Shown here: piece after piece, positions 1 to 13,000 of the stretch
How positions within the stretch are numbered: the first letter of the stretch is position 1
Layout of the letters: every line of letters begins with the position of its first letter
NCBI GenBank assembly: GCA_035578905.1
Contig: JAQJVL010002661.1
Span: 23,526-87,525, forward strand
DNA length: 64,000 nucleotides
Reading direction: 5' to 3'
From: Stictocephala bisonia
Taxonomy: Eukaryota > Arthropoda > Insecta > Hemiptera > Membracidae
Program-made: the position numbers and the translations under genes
Notes under the pieces: model-generated
What the model saw: the letters and a program-made list of their open reading frames with translations, nothing else
Told to the model about the DNA's origin: nothing
Database searches by the model: none

Positions 1-310
1 AAAGGGGAAAAAACCCCCAACCCCCCCCAAAAATTTTAACCCCCCCCCAAAAGGGGCCCAAAAAAAAAAGGAAAAAAAAGGGGAAAAAAGGGGGGGGGGG
101 GGGGGCCCCGGAAAACCCCCCCAAAAAAAAAAAAAAACCCCCGGGGGCCCCTTTTTTTTTAAAAAAAAATTTTTTTTTAAAAAAAAAAAAAAAAAAATTT
201 TAAAAAAAAATTTCCCCCCCCCCCTTTCCCCCAAAATTTTTTAAAAGGGGGAAAAAAAAAAAAAAAGGAAAAAGGGGGGGGGAAAAAAATTTTCCCCCCA
301 AAAAAAATTT

Positions 311-377
<67 letters not shown>

Positions 378-588
378 GGGGGTTTTTTTTTTTTGGGGGG
401 GGAAAGGGGGGCCCCCCCGGGGGGGTTTTTTTTAAAAAAAAAAAAAAAACCGGGGGAAAAAAAAAACCCCCCTTTTTCCTTTTTAAAAAAAACTTTTAAA
501 AAAAAACCCCCCCCAAAAAAAAAAAAAAAAACCCCCCCCCCGGGGAAAAAAAATTCCCCCCCCCCAAATCCCAAAAAAAAAAGGGGGG

Positions 589-623
<35 letters not shown>

Positions 624-1709
624 TTTTTTTTTTTTTTTTTTTTTTGGGGGGGGAAAAAAAAAGGGGGGGTTTTTTTTTTGGGGGGGGCCCTTTTTGGGGG
701 GGCCCCTTTTTTCCCCCAAAAAAAATTTTTTTGGGGGGGGGGGGGGGGCCCTTTTGGGGGGGGGGGAAAAAAAAAAAAAAGGGGGGGGAAAAAAAAAAGG
801 GGGGAAAAAAAAAAAAATTTCCCCCTTTTTTTTTTTTTTTTTTTTGGCCCGGGGGGGGGGGGGAAAAAAAAAATTTTTTTTTTCCCAAAAAAAAAAAAAA
901 ATTTTTTTTCCCCCCCCTTTTTTTTTAATTTTAAAAAAAAAAGGAAAAAAAACCCCCCCGGGGAAAAAAAACCCCCCCCAAAAAAAAAAAAAACCCCCAA
1001 AAAAACCCCCCCAAAAAAATTTTTTTTCCCCCCCCAAAAAAAAAAAAAAAAAAACCTTTTTTGGGGGAAAAAAACCCAAAAAAAAAAAAAAAAAAGGGGG
1101 TTTTTTTTTAAAAAAGGGCCCCGGGGGGGTTTTTTTTTTGGGGGGGGGGGTTTTTTGGGGGAAAAAACCCCCCCCCCCCTTTTTTTTTTTTTTTGGGGGG
1201 GGAAAAAAAATTTTTTTTTAAAAAAAAAAAAAAAGGGGGGGGGGTTTTTTTTTTTTTTGGGGGGGCCCCCCCCCCCCCAAAAAAAAAAATTTTTTTTTTT
1301 TTTTTTTTAAAAAATTTTTGGGGGGGGTTTTTTTTGGAAAAAGGGGGAAAAAAAAAATTTTTTTTTTTTTTTTTTTCCCCTTTTTTTGGGAAAATTTTTA
1401 AAAAAAAAAATTTTTGGGAAAAAAAACCCAAAAAAGGGGGGGGGGGAAAAAAACCCCAATTAAAAAAAATTTTTTTTTTTGGGGGAAAAAACCCCAAAAA
1501 AGGGCCCAAAAAAAAAACCCCCCCTTTAAAAAAAAAAAAAAGGGGGGGGGAAAAAATTTAAAAACCCCAAAAAAATTTTTTGGGAAAAAAAAAAAATTTT
1601 TTTTTTTAAAAAAAAGGGGGGGGGTTTTTTTTTTCCCCCTTTTTAAAAAAAAAGGGGGGGGGGGGGTTTTTGGGGGGGGGGGGGTTTCCCCTTTTCCCCC
1701 CAAAAACCC
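1..1709. other. Homopolymer-stretched assembly artefact over the lipase gene
   Basis: Nearly every base occurs in a run of 3 to 25 identical bases, which no natural coding or satellite DNA does. Collapsing the runs at 1,545-1,709 gives a base order that follows, with errors, the lipase gene just upstream of the point where clean sequence starts (equivalent to about 43,060-43,110 on the minus strand). Shared collapsed words include TACAT and GTCTAG. I read this as base-caller or consensus failure at a contig end, not as repeat DNA. The apparent open frames rich in K, F, G and P are meaningless. Confidence 0.85.
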
Positions 1710-3001
1710 GTATGGGCGGGTTGGTTTGCAGGTACGTTTTGGAGGAACTCGTCTATAACAGGCGGACATTTGATGCGGACGCGAAACACTTGTACCACAG
1801 CGTTAAACTGATGTACGCGATGGGCGTGCCCCACTACGGAACGGTGCGTTCGCTTTATTACCTGATCGATCCAGAAGGTGACGAGTTCAGTGAATACTGC
1901 CGTGGCATCCAATCGTTATTCGACATGATCCCTTTCAGTGATCTGAAAACACAAATAGTCGGTATCGGGGAAAACGACGGTGAAATAGCGCCAGGCGCGT
2001 ACGAATCGCTGCACTCAAAACGTTTCAGGAGCGAGATGTTTCTAAATAGAACCAACGAGAGGGTCGTTGTCGATAGTAAACATTGGAAACCGACGAGAAG
2101 GTTAGACTGCAAAGCGAATGAGTTTGCAGATCACATCGCGCGTTTAGTCGACACGGTGACGCTGCGTTTTCCGACGTTGGCAGCACACGCGAGCGAATTG
2201 CAACGTGGAGCCGAAATACACTTCGCTCTCAACTCAAGCAACAAGCCCGTCGGGTGTGTTTACATATGTGTAAACGCAGTAGGCTTCAAAAGCCCGTCGT
2301 TGATTAACAAATATAACAAATTGATTCGTGAATGTGAAATCGGGGACGGAATCGTTTGCAGTGTCATCGACGTGAAGGAAAAAGAAAAGGTGCTCACTCG
2401 TCCCTCGTCTTGGTTGCCACTTATGAAGAGAAACGGCACAGACAGAACGAGGGTTCAAGAGAACGATAAAACCGGCGTGGAACATCAACCTTATAGCGTT
2501 CACGTGAAAATGCTGCCGTTCATCGACGTATTCCGTGCGATTCGTGAAGTGCTTGCCGACGAGTTGTACGGTGACGTGACCGTTGGACCCCGAAGTGGTC
2601 TAAAGTACCTTTGGCGTGTTTACAATAGTAGGCAGACACCGGGCGAGAAAGTCTTAACCTCGTCAACCACTGTGTTCGACAAGTGGAAGATACGTGCTGA
2701 CAATTTACATTCAGGGTGTTGCGTGCTTACCGTAAAGTATAAAGACACCGACGACGGTTATAACTCTGAAAGTGGTGGAGGCGGACGCGGTGTTGTCATC
2801 GGAATAGTCCCAACGGCCCGTGCTGATTGCCGAAGTAACACGTTGAATTCCGGCGGTAGTAAGCAAGTCCAATATACGGGCAAGGACGTGACCCATGTCA
2901 GAATCACATTTGCTGAGAACTGGACAAGAGTCACGGTCATACTCAGTGGCCGTTATTCGGTCGTCGAGGTTCGTTCTCTAGAGGACAATGGGAATTTCTA
3001 A
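1710..3001 (+). CDS. LCAT-type viral lipase, 5'-truncated second copy
   Basis: This is the C-terminal 430 or so residues of the same lipase encoded complete at 41,771-43,570. Homology starts immediately after the nucleophile elbow and runs to the shared stop TAA at 2,999-3,001. The N-terminal third, including the catalytic serine, falls in the homopolymer-stretched zone, so the gene is truncated by sequence quality rather than by an evident biological break. Against the right-hand copy it carries scattered substitutions (for example V/I in the VVDSKHW stretch and V/A, P/Q and D/G near the C terminus) and no frameshift, so it is a separate copy and not a duplicated read. The last 14 nt overlap the start of the next ORF, exactly as in the right-hand copy. 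Confidence 0.85.
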
Positions 3002-4976
3002 TTTCTCTACCTACGTCGAAAGGGCACTAGGTTTTACAATGCCGTTATACGCGCCCGACGCATTTTCTCCGATTGACTTGACCACTGGAATACTCACCAG
3101 TGCGTTTTCAGACGGAGAAACCGGTGATCCACTATCGAGTGGTTGGAGAAACAAAAGCACCGACAGCGGAGGAAACGCTAGAGGAGGGAGAGGATTTATC
3201 GACGATACATTTTGTACTTTCTGCAACCAGTCGTTTGCTGTTCCAAGGTTTTTCACCACGACAACGTCTACCGAACGAACAGCGCACGCCAGCGAAAGCC
3301 GTTTATACGGAGTTGGAGTAGACCTTTCGTCGTTCTGTTATAAAACCGTAGCCGGTGTGGTGAGGGCGATTCTTCAAAACAAAGAGTGCTCTAGCGGCGA
3401 CGTCACGAACGACGGAACAAAAAGAAAGTCATCAGACGTCTTTGAAGAATCTGAGAATCACGTGAAAAACAGTTACATTGTGAAAACCTCGTCGTTCGTT
3501 CAAAGGAAAAAGAAAATACAACAATCTGCAGGTCACGTAGAAAACAGCAGCGTGTTGGAAACAGACCCGAGTGTTCAAGGCACGATTGATAATGAGACTT
3601 CATTCAGCACACCCAATCCCAGCGTAGTTTTAGATGAGGCTTCCGTCACGAACTGTGCGGTTACGTGTGCCAACGCCATATTCGATGTCATTGGTTCAGA
3701 AGTGATAGCACAAGCGCATTACTTTATTTTGTACTTCGACGAGAACACTACATCGTGCAAATGGTACGAGCAGCGTAAACGCCGTAGTGCCAGTGACTTC
3801 GCGCTAGAAACGAGATCATCGCGTGATGTCTATGTGAAGATTGTTGAGATTGTTAGAGAACGATTGGTTTTGGAAACGACACGTACGCTGTGTGAGAAAC
3901 TGAAAAAACATCGTTCAGACTGGAGTAAAGAAACGGTACTGGAATTTATGCTCATGAGCGAGAACTTTATAAAACAAGTCGTTGGAAATAAGATGCAACT
4001 AGATGGAACCAATCGTACGGACGGATACAAATATCGGTCTGGTGAAGGAGAATGGAAGTGTTTTTACAACATTCGAGACATTGAATGTGACACCATGGAA
4101 GAAGAAGAAGGAGTCAATAGGGAGATTTTCTGGTATATATTCGGAAACGACTCCGACATAGGTTTAGGGGCACTGTTGTATACGACAGAGCTGAGTAAAA
4201 TACATTATGTAAACGGCTCGATGCGAACGGTGTCACTACCGAATACCCGCACACACGAGTGGACTGGATCTCACAAAGTCCTTCACTTCATTGCTCTAGG
4301 TCTATTGGGAAACGACTACGTCCCGAGATTGATCAACGAAAGTGACAAGAACGTCTTTACACTTGGCATCGAGATCAATGAGATAGTTTCTTCAAAAGAG
4401 GAATACTGTCGACGTTATTTAGAAACACTGTCCGGTGTGTTTATGAACGACAAGTGTTCTGTGTCTTTAAATACGGAACATGACATGGCATGTGAGCGTT
4501 CTAGTTTCGCACGAGCAATGGCTTACGTAACAGGACGTCTATTGTTATCTGTGTACAACGACGAAAGAAAGATAAATACAGAAGGTCCATTTACGGAACC
4601 CGAATACACCTCGAGTGACAAAACATCGTTACGATGCAAAGACGGCAGAGTTCGCCGTTTCACCGAGTGTTTCGGTATTTTCTCTCTCCGGCTACTGTGG
4701 TACATGGCGTACTGCGTTTTCTACACGAGCATCGAACGGCCGTCACGAGAAGCGTTCCAAAATATGAACACGAGAGAAAATGATTTCTGTCTATCTGTCC
4801 ACGGATTACCTTGCAGGACTCGCTTCACGTATAACGACAAAAGGGTCCGAGAAACAGTTCAATTCGAGTTGAGCAATCTCGTCGATGTCCGACGGGCCAT
4901 ACGAGAACTCACTACTCCGTGTCTATTGACAACACTGGAGAAATGTGTGAATAATGTGCTGGACTATACAGAATAG
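2988..4976 (+). CDS. Unknown viral protein, 662 residues (second copy)
   Basis: Intact ORF, ATG at 2,988 and TAG at 4,974-4,976, the inverted counterpart of the 664-residue ORF at 39,790-41,784. I recognise no domain. The two copies differ at roughly 13 residues by eye plus two single-codon indels: one fewer Glu codon in an acidic run near residue 370, and one Asn codon in the KIN(N)TEG segment. Both indels are multiples of three, which suggests divergence under selection on the reading frame. The ATG lies inside the end of the lipase frame (14-nt overlap), suggesting a shared mRNA or coupled translation. No signal peptide or membrane segment is obvious. Confidence 0.85.
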   Translation: MGISNFSTYVERALGFTMPLYAPDAFSPIDLTTGILTSAFSDGETGDPLSSGWRNKSTDSGGNARGGRGFIDDTFCTFCNQSFAVPRFFTTTTSTERTAHASESRLYGVGVDLSSFCYKTVAGVVRAILQNKECSSGDVTNDGTKRKSSDVFEESENHVKNSYIVKTSSFVQRKKKIQQSAGHVENSSVLETDPSVQGTIDNETSFSTPNPSVVLDEASVTNCAVTCANAIFDVIGSEVIAQAHYFILYFDENTTSCKWYEQRKRRSASDFALETRSSRDVYVKIVEIVRERLVLETTRTLCEKLKKHRSDWSKETVLEFMLMSENFIKQVVGNKMQLDGTNRTDGYKYRSGEGEWKCFYNIRDIECDTMEEEEGVNREIFWYIFGNDSDIGLGALLYTTELSKIHYVNGSMRTVSLPNTRTHEWTGSHKVLHFIALGLLGNDYVPRLINESDKNVFTLGIEINEIVSSKEEYCRRYLETLSGVFMNDKCSVSLNTEHDMACERSSFARAMAYVTGRLLLSVYNDERKINTEGPFTEPEYTSSDKTSLRCKDGRVRRFTECFGIFSLRLLWYMAYCVFYTSIERPSREAFQNMNTRENDFCLSVHGLPCRTRFTYNDKRVRETVQFELSNLVDVRRAIRELTTPCLLTTLEKCVNNVLDYTE

Positions 4977-5026
4977 ATTCATTATTGTTTACATCTTTCT
5001 TTTGAGTTTTTCTTTACCGCCCTATA

Positions 5027-7055
5027 TCACTTCTTTCGACGTTGATACTTTTCAGATCCTAATTTCACGTTGGACGAAGTAGAGTGGTTCACCCATCTGT
5101 CCCCGTCGCGATTACGGCCCGTAGTGTGTTTAACGGCCGAAGACCTACCAGAATCGTGCTGCCGTAGCTTCTCTTCTACACTCATTCGGTTAATACTTGG
5201 GGCGGTTTGATTTTTTGTTGCCGTTCCGGTCTCCGGCGAATGTCCCCAAAAAAGTTTTATTATAACCTTGTCGGGCCTTATCTAAAATTATATTTTAAGT
5301 CCTGAAAAAGAAACTTGCAGCACAATAGGAGGCGATAGGCCTCTGCGTAACCCCCTTTGCCCTTATGTAAGCCCATATCCCCTTTTTTTACCTAAATTAA
5401 TTTTAAACCATAATCTTTTGGTCCAGTTTTCGTTCCGTAAGACCTTTACCTAACCCTCGAATTTATCAGTTTCGCAGCGCAGACCCTCTTGCCCTCCATG
5501 TAGCCTTTGATAAAATAGCACAAACTCAACCTCACGAGGCTCTTGACCCCACTGTTTTATTCGTGCGATTTCGTTCAAAAACACTACCCGCCAGGAGACC
5601 TGGGGGTTTTTTGTCTTTACAACACCTCGTCTAATTTTTTTTTTTTGCTTTGTTTTGTAGATCGCGGTTTAACGTAAGTAACCGGTAAAAAAACGCGAAA
5701 ATTATTCCTTGTGGGTTTTTTATGAGTTTTGGTTTCCGAATACCCTTGTTTTTTTCTTGTGCACGACCCCCATCCTTATCCCCTTTCGTGTTTTCTAGGG
5801 ATAGCTTTTTTTTTGCAATGACTATTAACGTCGGCCGTCTTTTTTTTAATTTTTTTCCAAAACTTCTTTCGGTGTTTTTTTAGAGTTTTATTAACTTCAA
5901 CACCTACATTAGTTATTTTTTTTTTCCTACAGCCTCAGAGACGGCCTTTTTTTTTTCATATTCGGAAAGTTTTTTGTCCCCAAGGAGTTAAACGCGTCCC
6001 GAGTAAGTTTCGAGTAAAAACGTTGGTTCGGTTAGGTTTTTCTTTCCCTCCACCGCAAACATCGCAGTTTATATTATTTTTTTATTACCGAGTTTTGTTA
6101 ACCTACCGTTTACCAAATGTAGCACAACTTTTTTTATTTTTCCGTCGTTCCCGCGTTATTTTTTTTAGTCAATGTACACTCTAATTTTGGGAACTAAATG
6201 GTTTAGCGTTATTTCCTTTCGTTACGCCCCGTTAGTTTCCCTAATGCCTGAGCATATACCGCGGAATTGGGGGCAACCACAAACCCTTATAAAAAGATTG
6301 GTCCAAATCCTTTTCTTACTTTTTAATTTTCCACATATATACTGTTATTTGGAGGGTAGTTTGGTAAAAGAGCCGTGGTTCCCATAATCAAGTACATCCA
6401 CAGACTACATTCCCAATCGGAATCAAAGTATTTGAGGTAGTTTTCACCCACTCCGTTATCTTGTGCGCTCAACCTACAGTTAAACATAGGTAAACGAACC
6501 CCGCGGTGTAATGGACCTCTTATTGTTTAATGCGAAATAAGCACCGGTCCTAAAGTGGTTTTTTAATTATGTGGTTTTTATCCAAACCACACCGACCCGC
6601 TCCCCGTAGACCATTTACCTTTTTCCTACTTGCAGCAAACCCCTGAATACCTTTGCTTTCAACATTGTCTCCCCCCCCCCTGCGTGTCACAAACCGCGGC
6701 CCGTTGGACCCTCCAAGTCCCCCCTTGGGGTGCTACCCCTCGGCGGGCCAACTCTTTCCCTTCGAACCTCGGGTTTGAGGTTTTTCCTTGTACGGTCGGT
6801 GGTTAAAACTCCTTCCCTCAAGCGGGTTTCCGCCGAAAGTAAAGAAAACCCTCTATGAATTTTTTCAAGAAAACCTAGCCCTTACCCCTCCGACTCTCGA
6901 CCAACGAGAAAAACTCAAGGTTCGTTCCCCCCCCTGTTTTTCCTCCCACGTTTTGTGTTGTCCCGTCCCGGGTTTTACTGTAAGAAGAGACCACCGTGCC
7001 CGTTGTTACCCTAAATGCCCGTGGATTTATCCTCCTCGGACCCGCCGTTCATGAC
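5027..7055 (-). pseudogene. Coiled-coil viral protein, second copy in unpolished sequence
   Basis: Inverted counterpart of the coiled-coil gene at 38,291-39,739. The stop (complement of 5,027-5,029) and the first 150 nt are clean. From about 5,190 inserted bases and expanded homopolymers accumulate, stretching 1.45 kb to about 2 kb and destroying the frame. Landmarks can still be followed, such as the segment matching 39,421-39,500 at about 5,285-5,400 and the segment matching 38,561-38,600 near 6,690. The breaks look like read errors rather than true mutations. Upstream of about 7,045 this copy departs from the right-hand copy, so it probably keeps the native 5' flank that the right-hand copy lost. 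Confidence 0.8.
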
Positions 7056-10000
7056 GCGTTTTATATTTTTATCAAAATGGCGGGCCCACCCCAACGGGGG
7101 GAATATTTACGATTTTTTGTCGGACCCTCAAGGCCGTCCCGCAACCCCAAAATTTACCCCTCCAAAATCAAACGCCAATAAACGCTTTTACTCGGTTTCG
7201 TCCACGTCCCCCCCCCCGGACCCGTGGCCGAGTTCCGTTGTAAGTAGCGGTTTTTTTTCCCCACCTTCCCCGTTAGGTTTGCGTTTTTCCAATTGATTTT
7301 TTCTCGGTTTTTTTCAATGTCCCGACCTTAGTTGCCTTCCATCTGTTCCCCCCACGAGCCCACGTTGCAAAGTTTTTTGCCGTTTTTCATAAACCGATGG
7401 GTTAATTAAGAATATTTTTTTGGCAAATTGCGTATTTTTCTTATAGTTCACGTTTCCCGTAAGTTTTTTTTTTTTTATTCCGATAGTCTACTTCGGAAGC
7501 TGTTCCTTCTCCCCCCGGCCTGGTGCCAACTTAGGTTTTTCTTGTTTTTTAACCGCGATCAGTACGTTTTTTTCTCAAAAAACCGCTCACTTTGGTTCCT
7601 GACCAGCAGTCCCCTGTTAAAAAAGGCGTTTCTTTCAACAGTAAAAATTCGCAGTGTTTTTTTATTTTCCTGATATTAAGCGCAAACTCCGCCCCACGGG
7701 ACGTTTTTTACAGTCCAAGGTCCCTATTGATTCACCCCGTTCGTTGACGGGTCTTTTTCGTCCCCAACAAGGATCCCGGAATGTAGTCCTACTGGCCCAT
7801 GAAATAGTATTTGGAAATTCGTACCCCGGCCGGAACCCGGCCCCCAAAAAGTTGTCCCCCCCCCCCCCCCCACCCCCCCTGGTGATACGTTTATTTTTGC
7901 AAACACCTTTGTCCCCCAACATTTTGGCGTTTATTTCCCCCCCCCGTTTTTGTTTTTCGATCCCTTGAGCCCAGAATCGGAAACCCAGATTTCCGAAACA
8001 ATTAATATCGGCCCACCGGTCCCCCCCTATGACACCAAGAAATTATCCACCCACGGGCAAATTACCCCGTAAATTGTGGTTAGGAACATCCCAATCAACA
8101 GTGTAAAACTAGGTTTTGTAAATGTGTAAAAAAATAAGGTCTGGGAAGTGATGAACCGAATCCGAACTCTTTTTTTATGGTTACTTTTACTGTGTTACCC
8201 TGGAACCCCCTTCGCCCAAAATATCCCAATTGGGCAATACTCCCTCCCGTCCTTTTTACGATGTTGAATCCCGTTATTTTTAACGTTCGAACCTAACGAT
8301 TTCCATTTTTATTTCCGTTTTTTTTTTTTTGAAAACCCCAACCCATAGTACCGGACGACCGTTCCCCATATTTTTAAACGCTCCAATAAGACCAATAGGG
8401 GGTAACAATTACTGGGTTTTTACCGGATGGGAGTAAAAAAAAAAATAAAATTCTTTATTCAAAAACCAAGAAAGAATATAAATGGTACAATTATTTTTTT
8501 TGTGTAACTATAAGTTTTTGTTTTTTTTATTTTTTGGTGGCGGAGTAAACGTAAGTTATTTACCGCAATACAAATAGAGGGGAGACCCCGACCCTATCTA
8601 GTCTTCCTTTTTGTTTCCCCCCCCCCCCCTTTAACGTCCCGATGGCTTCTTCACAACTCTTCGTGCCGCGGGAGTAACCGTGGGGAATTAAAAAACCCGT
8701 TCCTCCGCTACCCTCTTTGTACCACCCCCGTGCTACTAGTTTGGTTTTCCCGATCCCGGGAACGATAAGTGCTATCGTCCCGCTAAATGTCCCCCTGGCT
8801 GGTTTGTAAGAATCGAAATTTAATATCTGTTTTTTGGTGGTTTCCTGTTTTCGTTGATACCTGTTTTCAACTCAACTCCTCCTAATCTTGCAATTAATGG
8901 CTCCTCAGTTTTTTTTTCATTTTCCAATCTTCCTTTTTTTTTCCAACGTTTGTTTAGCCCCCCTTAGCGTATAATAGGTTTGTACTACTATTCGGTTTTT
9001 GTAACCGGATTTGGACAAAACGCTTTTTTGTTGGACATTTGCCAAAGTATCCCTCGGCCCTCCCTTGTTCCTGCTTTTAAGGTTTATCTTAAACAACTTA
9101 ACGTGTGTGAAAATTTTATTTTTTCCTATTCACAGGATTGGGGGAGGGGATTGTTTCCCCCTTTCTCTACGGCCCGGTGGTTTCCCCCTCCCGGTTTTTT
9201 TCCCGAACGCAAATAACCCCGTGACAGATGAAATCCTCCTTTCGCCCCAGCAATGTCCCCCCCCCACTGTAAAATCGTCCCCACTCGCTTTGCGGAAATT
9301 TCACCATCACCCTGTAAATACTTTTTTATCCCCACCCGAACAAAAATAACCAACGAGAACCCCCCGGTGGTAGTTAAGAATCCCCCCTTATCGTGGAATG
9401 CTTTTTTACTCCTGGATCTCCCAATCCACACACGGTTGGGGTTGGTGTAAACCGGGAAGAACGCAGGGTTTCCCCCACCCGTTTGTTGTAACTCCCGGCC
9501 CTTTTTTGTAAACCTTTTTTCGTCTACCTTCGAGCAACATAATTTATCATCCCCCTGAAAGTTTTTAACAATATGGACCAATGGTGAAACCCCTGTCCCC
9601 CACTCGCTCCCCCCCCCCCCCCCCACATCCGTTACCCTGGAGAAAAAGTGTTTTTTTTTTTTTTTATTTGTGATCCCATAGTCTGCGGTGGTAAAAAATC
9701 TCGCCTCCAGTAGCTGGGGGGCTGTTTTTCTATTTAGGTAACGTATTTTTGTCCCCCCGTCAGATATGAGAGCTGTTTATTTGGTTTTCCGAAGTTCGAA
9801 CATGTTTTAATCCCGATTTTTTGCAACCGAGTTTTTTTTATTTTGTTTATTTTTGAAAAATGATTATTAAACCACTGGGACTAAAATCGTCCCTTCCGAT
9901 GCCGTTATTGTTTTCCAGAAAAGTTTTTGTTTTTATTCGGAACTTTTATAAAACCGGCCCAACCAGGGGGGCCCGGGTAATTTCATCGTAAAATTCAAAC

Positions 10001-13000
10001 CTAAAATGAACCGGTTTTTTTTTCGTGTTTCTCGCCAATGGTCACAATATCCCTCCCGGTGGAAAACATTTTTTTTACGTGTTTTTTTTTTGAGTCCGTT
10101 TCTTTTTTTTTTTGTGGTTTCCTTGTTATTTTTCCTCGCCTTACTTATTTCTTTGTTTCTTGTGTTGTAAACCGAAGTTTTTTTTTCCTTTCATCACGAG
10201 TTAAAAATAAACCTTTCACGGATACGACATCCAATTTCTTAGTCATAGACTGGGTTCCGACCAGTATAGTTGGTTTTTTGCCGTGTGTGTTCGGAGCCGG
10301 GAAACCCATTGTATTGAAATATGTTATAACTTATCCCTCCTGTCCGAACCCCCGTTTTTTCCCCTTCCCTCACGAATAACAGGAAAAAAAAAACTTTCCC
10401 CCCCCTGGTGTACGCCAAATGCTCCCAATTGGGAAAACAAAATTTTGTTTTTGCCGTGATTTTAACCCGGCTTTGAAATGGGGTCCCCCTGATCCCTACC
10501 TCGAGGGTCCCCCTCATCGTGGACATCAATCCTCCTGCCTCCACCAAGTCGATTTTAAACACTACCGCCGCCTTTTAGGTTTGTTCCTGGACTATAGTAA
10601 AGATTTAGTGTTGGTCCCCCCCCGTTTAGATGTGGCCCCCCCCCCCCAAACACGGTGGAAGAGGTGGGCGATATGGGCTATCGAGCTTTCTCTCAGAATG
10701 AGGATCCCGAAATGCACCTGATTTCAAGACTTTCTGGGTCCCAAATTCCCAAAAATGGAACCAAAAAAAAAACAACTATTAATTGGGCTGATGGTGGAAC
10801 GCCGGTCCCAACAGCAAAAACAGTCCCGTCCCCCACGTCCTAAAAAACGATGTTTTTTTTTTAATTTATCTATTCCCCCCCAAATGACAACGCATTTCTA
10901 CCGTAGAATCAAATATTTAACATTTTATTCAAAGTATTCGTTTCCCGTTTTATTTTCAGTTTTGGGCAATGTCGTAAAATCTGCCCTTGTGGTTTGATTC
11001 GCCGCAAACAACGCTGGTCCCGTTGTTTAAAATCAAAGAAGTGCCTCTGTAAGGATTGACTGTGTAACAACGAACGTTTAAAGCGTCCCCCTTCTTTGCA
11101 TCCCAAAAAGCAACGATTTTCCTTGGTCCCCTCTCCTCCACCATCCCCCCCCCGCGTAAGACATAACCGTCCCCCTGTTGGTTCCATAATCCACACCACT
11201 GAGTTGGTGCGGTAATTTTTTTTTTTCCCGGAGGCTTTTGTAACTTCCTTGTTAGATTTTTTTGGGCGGTGCGTTCCAGTGAGCTGTAGACCTGTGTTAT
11301 GTTGTTTGGGACAACGCCGACGTACCAAGGTATTGTTCTCCCCTGGACCGTCCCCCCGAGTCTAACCGTTCCCCCACCTCCCTGGTCACCCTTTTCACCT
11401 AGCTGGTAAAACGGGTAAAGCGGCTTACAAATCCGAAAACCTCTGTTTTTTTAAAACGGTTATTTTTCGTTTTTGGCCCGACCACATACTTCCCCCGAGT
11501 TCCCGACACCGATTCACGCACGGACCCCCCCCAAGAAACTAATTTTTTACTCGGCCAATCCCTGTTTCCACTGTTTTTTATGTTTGCTTCGTTTTTTCTC
11601 TTTTAAACACCCTATTGAAAACAACTGCGTATTGGCACGGACCTTTGACCGTTTTTGATCATCGTAGTTTCAAAGACTTCGGAAAAACATTTAACATGGC
11701 CCGTCCCATACCGGCCAATATTGGTCTATGGGGCCGGTGGGCCGTTGAAATTAGCGGGCCCCGTTTATTCCCGAAGAAGAAATGGGGCCCCCTGCACCCT
11801 TCCGATTGCTGAAAAAATTCGTGTTCGCCCGCGATGGCTAATTAGTTTTTTGTTTTTTGCAAAGGACCCAAACGGCATGTGCGCTACCCTTCCTCAGTTT
11901 TTGTTTCTTTTGTATTTACGGATGACCAAGACCCTGGTGGGAGAGAGGTGGGTTTTACAAGTCCAAAGGAACGCGCTTTGAGTCCTGAGCCGGCTACATT
12001 GATTCCTTTCGTTTTTTTAACAACAACTACACTCTTGGCACAACTGTCGAAAAAGGGGCGCTTTTTTCGGTGATTTCACAGCCACTTCAAGAACGGGTGG
12101 GAAAGTAATAGTAACACAAGTCACAATCTTTTTTTTTCCACGAGGTTTGAACCTGGTGGGATTTCGGGTTGGCGGATGCCTCGACCATACCTCAACCCAA
12201 CACACAGCCCTGTCAAGATGAAAACAACACAAAACCTTTTTTTATAATATCTAAATCGATATGTCTCAGCGTGCGATTCAGATTTTTAGATTATTCTTTG
12301 CGAGATAAAACCTAGACAACCATCAAAACCCCCGAGAGTCAAGGTAAACAAGCAGATTAACGAATTACTAATGTCCCGTAAATTCGATCTAAAATCAGAA
12401 GAATTTGACTAGAGGCTAGTAATACCCCAGAGATAAAAAGTCTGGTGATACGAAAAAAAACTGTATACTCACTGACAGAGTATCCCCGACGCTAGCCCTT
12501 TTACGCGGACCGGAACATAAGAGTAGATAACTGTGGTAAGTTGTCAAACAATCAAGTACTTCCCTATCCCTCGCCACTGACATTTGGGTTTTCTCTCCCC
12601 CCGGTCTGCCGTCGACGCGAAAGTCCCCTCCGACGGGCCGGGGGATAACATTGGAGGAAACGGACGGAAAAATGGTTGTGCCTGCCCTGTTAAATCCCCG
12701 GTTTTTGGTCTGGGTGATAAGATGTGATTACTGTGGGATTGTGCGGTTATTTCGTCCCCTGCGAAGGATATGGCTTAAATTTTGGTCGTTTGTTGTATGT
12801 TTTAATAATTGTCGTTTTTTCAACCTCCTGTTAAAAAAATTGAAACAGAGGCGGCCGGGGGATATATAGGGGGCCGTCCACTTTTTTTGCTTCTCCGCGT
12901 TTTTTCGTAGTAATAGGTCTTCCGTTGAACGCGGACCCGTTTCCCCGGGTGTGTTATCGGTTAGCTGTACTCGTGGGAATCGATTGGCACCTTCCCCGGC

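Noticed and set aside
329..1769. Several open frames of 114-305 codons made of K, F, G and P
   Set aside because: Products of homopolymer stretching at a bad contig end; no natural composition.
6172..6387. Plus-strand ORF in the degraded region
   Set aside because: The DNA aligns, with errors, to the antisense strand of the coiled-coil gene.
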